DNA of 64,000 nt, from assembly GCF_024494645.1 (NCBI RefSeq), contig NZ_JANHDJ010000007.1, positions 124,001-188,000 of the forward strand, read 5' to 3'. Source of the DNA: Halohasta litorea. Lineage in GTDB: Archaea > Halobacteriota > Halobacteria > Halobacteriales > Haloferacaceae. This document shows positions 19,187 through 27,490 of this stretch, in pieces; position 1 is the first letter of the stretch, and each line of letters starts with the position of its first letter. The notes under the pieces were generated by a model. That model saw only the letters and a list, made by a program, of their open reading frames with translations, had not been told where the DNA came from and searched no databases. The position numbers and the translations under genes are program-made.

Positions 19187-19456
19187 CTACAGTCTGAGGA
19201 CCGTGCGTTCCCGCTCTTCGGTTGGTTCCGGTTCGGGCTCCGGCTCCGAGGTTTCGACGGGAGTCATCGAGGCGGCGGAGAACTTCCGGCTGGCAACGGA
19301 GATGAGCCAGTCGGGGTCTTCGACGTCCTGTTCGTGTTGTGGGGGCCCGTAGAGGCAGTCGGTCGCGCTGGCCGACAGCTCGTGTTGTGGCTCGCCGTAG
19401 CGAGCCACGTCGACACCGACAACATCGAAGGGGGAAGTGGGGGGTTGTATTCGCAT
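19187..19456 (-). CDS. Hypothetical acidic protein (89 aa)
   Basis: This frame encodes MRIQPPTSPFDVVGVDVARY followed by a polar region and a Pro/Glu repeat (SEPEPEPEPTEERE). Its composition fits a haloarchaeal protein better than the opposite strand does. A possible TATA box (TACTATAAACC on the minus strand, about 19530-19540) lies about 70 bases before the ATG. Its stop codon sits just after the stop of the convergent upstream gene. No known domain is recognised. Confidence 0.5.
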   Translation of the reverse strand: MRIQPPTSPFDVVGVDVARYGEPQHELSASATDCLYGPPQHEQDVEDPDWLISVASRKFSAASMTPVETSEPEPEPEPTEERERTVLRL

Positions 19457-19591
19457 GGTGGTGTCATACGGACGACGCTCACTGCTGCGCCGACCCGTAG
19501 AGTATCCACCACAAGACGGCCAGCGGGTTTATAGTATATTTTTTTCCAACCATCTACATCTGAAAGGATGTGAGAAAGCGACTGATCGACC

Positions 19592-22045
19592 TCAAGAATA
19601 CTCGCTTCCAACGATATCACGGACCGTATCCGCCGTTACCTCGCCAACTCCTGTTACGTCACGTAACTCCTCCTTTCGGGCCGTCATGACGGCCTCGACC
19701 GTCCCGAAGTGATCCAACAGCGCCCGAGCCGTCACGGGGCCGATATCCGCGATCGAACTCACGACGTACTCCTGTTGTTCGGCCCGGGTTTTGGCCTGCT
19801 TCTCACCGTGGACCGAGACGGCCCGCTCGCGGGTCTGCTGTTCGCGGTTGGCGAGGGTCTCCAGGAGATCGGCGGTCTCGCTTTCCCCGTCGGTCCGCAG
19901 GACGCTGGCGTTGAAGTCGACCGCGAGACTGGCGATTGCTCCCCTGATGGCGTTGGGGTGGACGTTCCGCTCGCCGTAGAGGTCCTCGCCCTCGATAATC
20001 ACGATCGGGCGGCTGTAGTTGCGGGTGAGGTCGCCGATCTGCTCGAACATCGAACGGTCGCCGCCGGTGAGGGTATCCAGGAAGTCCGCCACCGACTTGC
20101 GCTCGACGGCAACCCGGTCGGAGAGCACGTAGTCGCCCACGGCGAGCGTTTCGAGTCGGGTGGTGATCCCCTCGCGCGTCGAGAGGTCGCGGGCGATCGT
20201 CGAGTCAAGTTCCCGCTGGTCGGCGACGATCTCGACGGTCTCTTCGTCGTCACTGGTAGCGGTGGCGACGATCCCGTCGTCGTCCGGGTCGGTGTCGACC
20301 GGCTCCTCGTCGTCCTCATGGTCGGCTTCGGCGGTCCCGTAATCGGTCAGGCCGGGCTGGTCGTCGCCCGACTGGTCGGGGTCGGCTGTGACCCCTTCAG
20401 TGCCGCCGTTCGTCGCAGCCGTGGCGGTGGCTGACTCGCTTTCGGTCGCGGGAGCCTCGCCGTCGAACTGGTCGAGCGCCGACTGCGGGGCCTCCAGTTC
20501 CTCTTCGACCTCCTCGGCGACGCCTTTCAGTTTGCGGAGTTCGGACTCCATTTCCTTCTCGCGGCGGCGGGAGATCCAGAAATAGGCCTCGTCGCGGGTG
20601 TCGTTCGCCAGGAGGACGACCACGCGGCCCGAGTCCTGTCGGCCGGTTCGGCCTTTGCGCTGAATGGAGCGGATCGCCGTGGGAACCGGCTCGTAGAACA
20701 AGACGAGGTCGACTTCCGGCACGTCGAGGCCCTCTTCGGCGACAGAGGTCGAGACGAGGACTTCGAACTCGCCGTTGCGGAAGGCATCCAGGGTCTCTTT
20801 CTGTTCGGTCTGGGTCATCCCGTCGGAGCCCTCCTTGTCACCCTGGCCGACGAACCGCCGGACGTGGAAGTTCTGGCTCAGGAAGTCGGTGAGGGCTTCG
20901 GCGGTGTCGCGGGACTCGGTGAAGACAATCACGCGGTCGCCGTCGTTGATGCCGAGGGTTTCGGCCAGCAGGATGCGGGTCTGTGAGAACTTGGGATGGA
21001 GGCCGTCGTAGCGTTCGGCCGCACGCATCGCCTCCTGGACCTTCGGCTCGGCGATCAGTCGCTGGCTGGCCTTCGAGGCCCCGGAGCTTCGGGCGGCGTT
21101 CTTCTGGCGTTCGAAGTACCTGCGGACGGATTCGACGCTCTGGGTCTCGACGAGGGTGACCGCCCGCCGGAGTTTCATGATCTCGGCGTGGACCGACATT
21201 CCCTGATACCCCTCGGATTGGTCGTTGTTGATCAGCTGGCGGAGCTCCGCACCGATCTTGTTGAGCTGTTTCTGGGAGATGTCGGGACTCGTCGCCTTCG
21301 TGACGCCCAGCTCGCGGAGTTTTTCGAGGCGGTCTTCTATCACCTCGTTGATCCCGTCCCGCATCGCGAGGATTTCGTCGGGGAGGTCGATCCGCTTCCA
21401 CTCGATGTCGGTCTCGTAGGTGTAGTCGTCGACGTCGGCGTCCTCGTCGGTCATCACCTCGACGGTGTCGAGCCCTAAGTTCTCACAGATGATCTGGATG
21501 TCCTCCTTGGTGCCGCCGGGGGAGGCGCTCATCGCCGTGACCAAGGGCTTGCGGGCGTCGGCGTGGTAGCGTTCGGCGATGTAGACGTAGGCGTAGTCGC
21601 CGGTGCCGCGGTGGCACTCGTCGAAGGTGAGGTGGGTCACGTCCGCGAGGGAAATTCGATTGCCGACCAGATCGTTTTCGACGACCTGCGGCGTGGCGAT
21701 GACGACCGTCGACGACTCCCAGAGTTCGGCACGGTCGTCGGGGCGGACCTCGCCGGTGAAGACGACGATCTCGTCGTCGGGGATGGTGAGTGCGTCGCGG
21801 TAGAACTCGGCCTGCTGTTCGACCAGCGGTTTCGTGGGGGCGAGGAAGAGCGATTTGCCGCCGACGTCCTGGAGTCGTTCGGCAGTGACCAGCAGGCTCA
21901 CGGTCGTCTTGCCAAGGCCGGTGGGGAGACAGACCAGCGTGTTGCCGTTGCGGGCGGTGCCCGCCAGTTGGATCTGGTAGAGTCGACGCTCGATGAACTC
22001 GGGGGTGAGCAAGGGGTGGTCGACGTAGGCGTCGGACTCGGCCAT
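19592..22045 (-). CDS. hef: Hef-type helicase/XPF nuclease (fork and flap DNA repair)
   Basis: The 817-residue protein joins an SF2 helicase to an XPF/ERCC4 nuclease, as in archaeal Hef (FANCM/Mph1 relatives), which processes stalled forks and branched DNA. Walker A PTGLGKT is at residues 41-47, DECH at 142-145, motif VI QRKGRTGRQ follows, and the nuclease domain has the VERKSVADFLDTL core (about 650-665). A helix-hairpin-helix pair closes the protein (IADIGPVTARALLDHFGTVE). Between helicase and nuclease is an acidic Asp/Glu/Thr-rich linker of about 85 residues, longer than in thermophilic Hef and typical of halophilic adaptation. The genes on both sides are unrelated. Confidence 0.93.
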   Translation of the reverse strand: MAESDAYVDHPLLTPEFIERRLYQIQLAGTARNGNTLVCLPTGLGKTTVSLLVTAERLQDVGGKSLFLAPTKPLVEQQAEFYRDALTIPDDEIVVFTGEVRPDDRAELWESSTVVIATPQVVENDLVGNRISLADVTHLTFDECHRGTGDYAYVYIAERYHADARKPLVTAMSASPGGTKEDIQIICENLGLDTVEVMTDEDADVDDYTYETDIEWKRIDLPDEILAMRDGINEVIEDRLEKLRELGVTKATSPDISQKQLNKIGAELRQLINNDQSEGYQGMSVHAEIMKLRRAVTLVETQSVESVRRYFERQKNAARSSGASKASQRLIAEPKVQEAMRAAERYDGLHPKFSQTRILLAETLGINDGDRVIVFTESRDTAEALTDFLSQNFHVRRFVGQGDKEGSDGMTQTEQKETLDAFRNGEFEVLVSTSVAEEGLDVPEVDLVLFYEPVPTAIRSIQRKGRTGRQDSGRVVVLLANDTRDEAYFWISRRREKEMESELRKLKGVAEEVEEELEAPQSALDQFDGEAPATESESATATAATNGGTEGVTADPDQSGDDQPGLTDYGTAEADHEDDEEPVDTDPDDDGIVATATSDDEETVEIVADQRELDSTIARDLSTREGITTRLETLAVGDYVLSDRVAVERKSVADFLDTLTGGDRSMFEQIGDLTRNYSRPIVIIEGEDLYGERNVHPNAIRGAIASLAVDFNASVLRTDGESETADLLETLANREQQTRERAVSVHGEKQAKTRAEQQEYVVSSIADIGPVTARALLDHFGTVEAVMTARKEELRDVTGVGEVTADTVRDIVGSEYS

Positions 22046-22133
22046 TTGCCGATCATTGGCCGCAACGGGGTTTAAGAGTTACCGGAAATCGAGAGGTGAG
22101 TCGACCGGCTGAGCAGCCGCGCCCTCGGCGGAC

Positions 22134-22238
22134 TGAAAGGGCGAGACGATCTCGGCGACTCCCGGCGACGCAAGCACCGCAGGCCGGAGGCCGAGGAGCG
22201 CAGCGAGCCGCGGGAGCCGAGAGCGTCGAGGGCTTTCA
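22134..22238. repeat. 105-bp GC-rich element bounded by inverted TGAAAG/CTTTCA ends
   Basis: This segment starts TGAAAGGGCGAGACG and ends with the near-inverse CGTCGAGGGCTTTCA, and contains a run of GAGC/CGAG-type words (GGAGCGCAGCGAGCCGCGGG). It lies between hef and the orphan hicB in a gap with no convincing gene. Its form is that of dispersed non-coding repeats common in haloarchaeal genomes, but copy number cannot be judged from one window. A minus-strand TATA-like TATATAAATC lies just outside it. Confidence 0.45.
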
Positions 22239-22284
22239 AAATCACGACTCCTACTCAACTGTTGATTTATATACTACTGATTAG

Positions 22285-22524
22285 TCATTGCATGAAATCG
22301 GGGAGGGGTTTGTCGTCGATATCGTCAGGATCGAGGCCGAGTTCTTCGAGGAACGCGTCTTCGATTGGCTCGCCCTCACCTTGGTGGAGTGCAACTGCCT
22401 CGTCGAGCATTTCTAACGCCTCCTCTCGGGTGTTGCCACAACTCGCCACCCCGAGGTCCTCGTCGACTGCAGACCACCCACCTTCTACTTCCTCTATCAG
22501 GGTGATCTTGCGCGTGCCGGTCAT
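22285..22524 (-). CDS. HicB-like antitoxin without adjacent HicA
   Basis: The 79-residue protein has the HicB/UPF0150 partial RNase H fold pattern: ITLIEEVEGGWSAVDEDLGV ASCGNTREEALEMLDEAVAL describes the beta-beta-beta-alpha core. The acidic C-terminus is long and lacks an obvious helix-turn-helix. HicB proteins neutralise HicA mRNA interferases. No HicA-like frame fits either flank: 60 bases upstream and about 240 bases downstream are non-coding. It is therefore an orphan in this window, either free-standing or a relic of an addiction module. Confidence 0.8.
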   Translation of the reverse strand: MTGTRKITLIEEVEGGWSAVDEDLGVASCGNTREEALEMLDEAVALHQGEGEPIEDAFLEELGLDPDDIDDKPLPDFMQ

Positions 22525-22584
22525 CAGGTGCAGGAATGGGTGAATCGAGAATAAGCGTTCGGGCGGTAGATGTCGACTACGATA

Positions 22585-23394
22585 CTATGGTTCGGAAACC
22601 ACCCAACGACCCATCCTAATGCGGTTTATAACTTGATATAGAACCGTCGCAATCTGCCTTCGCCAACCCTGCTTTTTTGCTTCTGCCCAAACCCATCCAT
22701 CATCCTCGTCAATGTCAAGATCGACTGAAAGCGGTCGTGCTGACTCGGCTTCTACGATCAATTTAATTCTCGCATCGGACCAATCAGCATTTTGAATATC
22801 TTCTTCTTTAAGATTTGTAGATGTCTTTGCAATGTCATTAGTTACGCTCTTCGAGATATCCTCGAACGTTGCTTCAAATGGTTTGTCAACTGCGGAGTGC
22901 CACTTGCTTTCTTTTCCAGTCTCAACGAACCGACGGCCGCCACTGACGACGTTTGGCTTTAGCTTTTTATTTCGCCCCTGTCGAAACACCTCCAGTTTTT
23001 GGGAACCGCCTGCTGGAATAGTCGTTTGATACCGCTGTTTCTCGTCATTCACAATTAAATCGTCTTTCGTGGTGAGCCAGTGTGTCGGCGTCTGAGACCG
23101 AATAACACGCTCTCCTTTCGGAATTCGCATGCTGAGAGTTCCTTCACAGTTCTTCGCGGCTTTCGTTCCGATATTTTCGATTTTGAATCGATGCGAGTAT
23201 CTCGTGTTGCCATTGGTGGCATCAACAATCGGAACTCGGCCGGATTCAGAGATAATCAAATGTGGGGAATGAAGCCAAGCCCACAACCCATAAGCAATTA
23301 TTGCGGCTAGAATCGATGGAAAAAGAGTTTCAGTGATGGATAACACGACACCAGTCAGGAAATCTGGGAGTACAATGAGGAAAGGAAGCGGCAT
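22585..23394 (-). CDS. Membrane-anchored hypothetical protein, AT-richer accessory gene
   Basis: This is a 269-residue protein of unknown function. Residues 1-42 hold two hydrophobic stretches (LTGVVLSITETLFPSILAAI, IAYGLWAWL) forming a membrane anchor. Residues about 45-110 look like an immunoglobulin-like beta domain (RYSHRFKIENIGTKAAKNCE, TLSMRIPKGERVI). The rest is Lys/Asn-rich and mixed alpha/beta. Codon use and base composition differ plainly from neighbours (A/T third positions, many Lys and Asn, fewer Asp/Glu), which points to recent transfer. No signature of a phage, transposase or defence enzyme is visible, so no function is assigned. Confidence 0.75.
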   Translation of the reverse strand: MPLPFLIVLPDFLTGVVLSITETLFPSILAAIIAYGLWAWLHSPHLIISESGRVPIVDATNGNTRYSHRFKIENIGTKAAKNCEGTLSMRIPKGERVIRSQTPTHWLTTKDDLIVNDEKQRYQTTIPAGGSQKLEVFRQGRNKKLKPNVVSGGRRFVETGKESKWHSAVDKPFEATFEDISKSVTNDIAKTSTNLKEEDIQNADWSDARIKLIVEAESARPLSVDLDIDEDDGWVWAEAKKQGWRRQIATVLYQVINRIRMGRWVVSEP

Positions 23395-23702
23395 TATGTT
23401 CTTCTTAGGTCTGAATTATATCAAAATATCGAACACAGATTTGTTAGTGAAGATGGTCCAAACTGATCAGCGGTAGATATGGTATCAGAGTAGCCAATCC
23501 GCGAATTCAGAATAGACGTTTTCGACCGGCCACAAAGCCAACCATTGACACACAGTGGTCGATTTCGACTGCAATATTTGCCCCATGTCAATCACCCCGC
23601 CAACGTCCCCAAAATCCCATAAACCACCCAAACACCGCTAAACACGCTTCTCACGGATTAATCAGAAAAAGCGAATGGATCGCGCAGACGAAACAGAGGG
23701 GT
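23395..23702. other. AT-richer intergenic stretch without genes
   Basis: These 308 bases have no convincing coding frame on either strand. The composition is AT-richer than the genome around it and matches the adjacent hypothetical gene, as if both arrived together. Near 23405-23430 an AT-rich patch (TTATATCAAAATATCG on the plus strand) could hold the promoter of the minus-strand gene. Confidence 0.5.
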
Positions 23703-24356
23703 TCAGTCGTCGACCGCAGCCGCCAGCACGCCACGACTCTCAAGCAGCGTTCCGAGATCGGCCATCGTCGACACCACTTCGTCACACGACGGCTCGACAG
23801 CCGGTTTCGGCTCGAAGCCGACCGCCAGCCCCGCGACCTCCAACATCGGCAGGTCGTTCGCGCCGTCGCCGACCGCGATGGTGTCGGCCATCTCGACGCC
23901 AAGCTCGCCCGCCAGTTCCTCCAGCTGGTCGTCCTTCGTCCCCTCGATCAGCGGCCCTTCGACCTCGCCGGTGAGTTCGCCATCCGCGATGGGCAGGCGG
24001 TTCGAGACGATCCGGTCGACGCTGGTCCCATCGGCCTCCAGGGCGCGCTGGACACCGCGTTCAAACCCGCCGGTGAAGATGGCGACCGTGTGGCCCGCCT
24101 CGCGCAGGCGGTCGATGAGGGTGGCTGCGTCGGGCCGAAGCTCGACCTCGCTGTAGGCGTCCTCGGCTTCGTCCTCGCTCAGTCCGGCCAGGAGCTCCGC
24201 GCGGCTCCGCAGGCTCTCGGCGTAGCTGAGTTCGTTGTTCATCGCCCGCTCGGTAATGTCGGCCATCTCGTCGGCCACACCGAGCCGCTGGCCGAGCAGG
24301 ACGGTCATCTCCGAGTTCGACAGGGTGCCATCGAAATCGAACGCAATGAGGCTCAT
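23703..24356 (-). CDS. serB: Phosphoserine phosphatase (HAD family)
   Basis: The 217-residue protein is a HAD-superfamily phosphatase with motif I DFDGTLSNSE (Asp7, Asp9), motif II FTGGF, and motif IV GDGANDLPML. The cap and loop pattern matches SerB, which releases serine from O-phosphoserine in the last step of serine synthesis. The divergent neighbour across 222 bases is serA, the first enzyme of the same pathway, so function and probable co-regulation support the call. It is near the usual archaeal SerB length. Confidence 0.9.
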   Translation of the reverse strand: MSLIAFDFDGTLSNSEMTVLLGQRLGVADEMADITERAMNNELSYAESLRSRAELLAGLSEDEAEDAYSEVELRPDAATLIDRLREAGHTVAIFTGGFERGVQRALEADGTSVDRIVSNRLPIADGELTGEVEGPLIEGTKDDQLEELAGELGVEMADTIAVGDGANDLPMLEVAGLAVGFEPKPAVEPSCDEVVSTMADLGTLLESRGVLAAAVDD

Positions 24357-24578
24357 TGGAGGCCCTTTTTCGGCAGGGAATGAAAAACACCCGTTTTAGG
24401 GTTCGGTGCCCACCCCTTGTTTTGACGACTAATCGACACGAGTGACAAAACGATTATAAATACGAGATCGTGAATATGTTGCAGCTGTCAGTCCGGGTTT
24501 ACAAGTGTGGTAATACATACCGATGAATAGCGAGTCGCTGTGGAAACGCTTAACCAACCGCCGTGGAATCCTACAGCT

Positions 24579-26165
24579 ATGAAGGTACTCGTCACGGATC
24601 CGATCGACGATGCGGGGCTCGATCGGCTGCGTGAAGCAGGCTACGAGGTCGAAACGAACTACGAAGCAGCGGGCGACGACCTGCTCGAGGCGGTCGCCGA
24701 CGCCAACGCGCTGATCGTCCGCTCGGGCACCGACGTCAACGAGGCAGTCTTCGAGGCCGCCGAGGATCTCGTCATCGTCGGCCGCGCGGGCATCGGCGTC
24801 GACAACATCGACATCGAGGCCGCCACCGACCACGGCGTGATCGTCGCCAACGCCCCGGAAGGCAACGTCCGGGCCGCCGCCGAACACACCGTCGCAATGG
24901 CCTTTGCGGGCGCTCGCTGGATCCCGCAGGCCCACACCCGCCTGAAAGACGGCGAGTGGGCCAAGTCGGACTATCTCGGCTACGAGGTCAACAACAAGAC
25001 GCTGGGCATCATCGGCCTCGGCCGCGTCGGCCAGGAGGTCGCCAAACGGCTCGACGGGCTCGGGATGGATCTGGTCGTTTTCGATCCCTACATCTCCGAG
25101 GAGCGGGCCGCCCAGTTCGGCGCGGAGCTCATCGACGACCTCGATGACTGTCTCGAAGCCTCGGACTTCGTGACGATCCACACGCCGCTGCTGCCGGAGA
25201 CCGAGAACATGATCGGCGAAGAGGAACTCGCCCTGCTTGAGGACGGCTTCCTCATCAACTGTGCCCGCGGCGGCATCGTCGACGAGGCAGCCCTCGCCGA
25301 CGCTGTCGAAAACGGCCCGATGGCCGGCGCCGCCCTCGACGTCTTCGCCGAGGAGCCACTCAGCGCGGACTCGCCGCTCCTGGATGTCGACGAGATCGTC
25401 GTCACCCCGCACCTCGGAGCCTCCACTGAAGCCGCCCAGGAGAACGTCGCCGTCGACACCGCCGACCAGGTCGTCGCCGCGCTCAACGACCAGCCGGTCC
25501 TGAACGCGCTCAACGCGCCGTCGGTCGACGAGACCGCCTTCCCGCGGATCGAACCGTATCTCGGACTCAGCGAAACCGCAGGCAAGATCGCCGCCCAACT
25601 GCTGGGCGAGCGCATCTCCTCGGTCGAGGTCCACTACGAGGGCGACATCGCCAACGAGGACGTCGATCTGGTCACCGCCAGCGCGCTCAAAGGCGTCTTC
25701 AAACCACTCGAATGGCAGGTCAACGCGGTCAACGCACCGCGACTCGCCGAAGAGCGCGGCATCGAGGTCACCGAGTCGAAAACCGTCCAGACCGAGGACT
25801 TCCAGAGCCTCGTCACCGTCAAAGTCGAAGACGGCGACACGTCGCTGACGGTCTCGGGGACCCTGTTCGCTGGCGACGATCCGCGGATCGTCCGCATCGA
25901 CGGCTACCGCGTCGACGCGATTCCGTACGGCCACATGCTGGTCGCCCGCAACAAGGACAAACCCGGCGTCATCGGCCTCATCGGCTCGGTGCTCGGCGAG
26001 AACGACATCAACATCGCGGGGATGTTCAACGCCCGCGAGACCATCGGCGGCGAGGCGCTGACCGTCTACAATCTGGACGTCGACGTGCCCGACGAAGTGC
26101 TCGAAGAGCTACTGGCCGACGACCGGATCATCGAACTCAAAACGATCACCCTCAACGGACAGTAG
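24579..26165 (+). CDS. serA: D-3-phosphoglycerate dehydrogenase
   Basis: The 528-residue enzyme oxidises 3-phosphoglycerate with NAD as the first step of serine synthesis. It is the long SerA form: N-terminal substrate and Rossmann domains (LGIIGLGRVGQEVAKRLDGL), catalytic Arg/Glu/His region (NCARGGIVDEAAL and VVTPHLGAST), an intervening allosteric-substrate-binding domain, and a C-terminal ACT domain (NKDKPGVIGLIGSVLGENDI) expected to bind serine for feedback control. The start ATG at 24579 (MKVLVTDPID) agrees with the conserved family N-terminus; 13 extra upstream residues are not needed. serB is divergent. Confidence 0.96.
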   Translation: MKVLVTDPIDDAGLDRLREAGYEVETNYEAAGDDLLEAVADANALIVRSGTDVNEAVFEAAEDLVIVGRAGIGVDNIDIEAATDHGVIVANAPEGNVRAAAEHTVAMAFAGARWIPQAHTRLKDGEWAKSDYLGYEVNNKTLGIIGLGRVGQEVAKRLDGLGMDLVVFDPYISEERAAQFGAELIDDLDDCLEASDFVTIHTPLLPETENMIGEEELALLEDGFLINCARGGIVDEAALADAVENGPMAGAALDVFAEEPLSADSPLLDVDEIVVTPHLGASTEAAQENVAVDTADQVVAALNDQPVLNALNAPSVDETAFPRIEPYLGLSETAGKIAAQLLGERISSVEVHYEGDIANEDVDLVTASALKGVFKPLEWQVNAVNAPRLAEERGIEVTESKTVQTEDFQSLVTVKVEDGDTSLTVSGTLFAGDDPRIVRIDGYRVDAIPYGHMLVARNKDKPGVIGLIGSVLGENDINIAGMFNARETIGGEALTVYNLDVDVPDEVLEELLADDRIIELKTITLNGQ

Positions 26166-26287
26166 TAGTCACTACTGGGTTGGTGGCCACGTGCTGTTGG
26201 AACGAACCCAGTTGGTCAGTATATAGGCAACAGGCGGTTTTTCAGTTTGTCAAACGTATAAGACCCTCCACGCCGAACTGTTCATAA

Positions 26288-26989
26288 ATGTCTACGTGGA
26301 AACGCGATATTGCCAGTGGACTCGTAGTGCTGCTTCCACTCGGGATTCTTCTCTTTGTCGTCAACTGGCTGTACGTCCGGATTATCGGACTCCCGCTGAT
26401 CAGTAACCTCGATTTCGCAGAGCTCGGGGTCCCCGACAGCCTCGTCCCGGTCACGCGGATTCTCGTCGCGCTCGCGCTCATCGTCACCCTCATCCTCGCA
26501 GTCGGCTACCTGATGCGGACGACCGCAGGCCGGGTCTTCGAGGCGACGATCGATGACACGATCAACCGGGTGCCGGGGCTGCGAGTGGTCTACAATGCCT
26601 CCAAACTCGCGGTCGAAACCGCGCTGTCGGGCACCGACGACCTCCAACAGCCCGTCAGGCTCGAAATCTGGGACGGCATTCGAATGACTGCTTTTAAAAC
26701 CGGCAAACGGACCGACGACGGCAAGGTCGTGCTGTTCATGCCAACTGCTCCGAACATCACCACCGGCTTTGTCATGGAAGTCGACCCCGAGCGCATCGAA
26801 GATACTGGCGAGAAAGTCGAGGAGGCACTGACCCGCGTGCTGAGCGCCGGGTTCGCCGAGTCGGCCCACCAGATCCCCGTCGAAGAGGAACCCAACCCGG
26901 CGGCCACCGACGACGACACTCGGACGACCGTCACAACGAATACGACCGACCAGTCGAGTGGCGACCAGTCGGCATCAACCGACGATTAA
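26288..26989 (+). CDS. DUF502 family membrane protein
   Basis: The 233-residue protein has two N-terminal membrane helices (GLVVLLPLGILLFVVNWLYV and TRILVALALIVTLILAVGYL). The DUF502 core follows (RVFEATIDDTINRVPGLRVV YNASKLAVETAL, VLFMPTAPNITTGFVMEVDP). The last 50 residues are an acidic Thr/Asp-rich tail. The family is widespread in bacteria, plants (LIKE COV) and archaea with no settled molecular function. The gene stands alone, 122 bases after serA. Confidence 0.85.
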   Translation: MSTWKRDIASGLVVLLPLGILLFVVNWLYVRIIGLPLISNLDFAELGVPDSLVPVTRILVALALIVTLILAVGYLMRTTAGRVFEATIDDTINRVPGLRVVYNASKLAVETALSGTDDLQQPVRLEIWDGIRMTAFKTGKRTDDGKVVLFMPTAPNITTGFVMEVDPERIEDTGEKVEEALTRVLSAGFAESAHQIPVEEEPNPAATDDDTRTTVTTNTTDQSSGDQSASTDD

Positions 26990-27016
26990 GCCGAGCGACG
27001 GTTCGGATCGATGGGA

Positions 27017-27211
27017 TCACTGCGAAGGCTGTGAGGCCCCACCGTCGCGCAGATCACGGCCGGTCGAACAGCTCATACAGCCGTAGACCGAGCCGTCGTT
27101 CGCGCCGAACACACGGACGAACTGTTTGGTGACGTACTCGCCGCAGTTCTCACACGTCCGCTGCTGGGACTGGTGCGATTCAGCCGTTGTCTGTGTATGG
27201 AGAACGTCCAT
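27017..27211 (-). CDS. Small zinc-ribbon protein (64 aa)
   Basis: This small protein has two Cys pairs, CENC and CMSC, about 27 residues apart (RTCENCGEYVTKQFVRVFGA then VYGCMSCSTG), which form a zinc ribbon. It resembles a small conserved haloarchaeal family (DUF7563-like, from memory). The ATG at 27211 (MDVLHTQTT) is preferred to 27253, whose extra residues lack coding character. Small zinc ribbons like this are often DNA- or RNA-contacting, but no role is known. Confidence 0.65.
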   Translation of the reverse strand: MDVLHTQTTAESHQSQQRTCENCGEYVTKQFVRVFGANDGSVYGCMSCSTGRDLRDGGASQPSQ

Positions 27212-27490
27212 GGAAGGCCACGAGAAGCATATCTGCTTTGTTATGAGTTCCATACGACTGTCTCGATAGCTGTTAAAGACGTCCTACTAGTCAGTGTCCG
27301 TGTTGGAACCATCGTGAACGAGACTGACCGGAGCGAATTCGAACCGACCACTCCGGCCAGTAGGCAGTGCCTACGTGACACTGTAGCCACACGTTAGTCG
27401 CTCGTTCCAGGAGCCGCATCGAAACGAGGACCGGGACCTATCATAATGTGTGAGTTGAGGGTTCTTGCTCGTCGCTGGCGTCGAGAGTGT
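27212..27490. other. Intergenic region with perfect hairpin and ACTAGT site
   Basis: No gene is seen. Positions 27360-27374 form a perfect inverted repeat GTAGGC-AGT-GCCTAC. At 27286-27294 ACTAGTCAG resembles one half of the palindrome upstream of the bacteriorhodopsin gene, although the flanks differ and no opsin is nearby. Confidence 0.4.

Noticed and set aside
22046-22284. HicA toxin gene downstream of HicB
   Set aside because: Only a GTG frame of Ser/Arg/Leu-rich sequence inside the inverted-repeat element is open; it lacks the HicA double-stranded-RNA-binding pattern and catalytic His.
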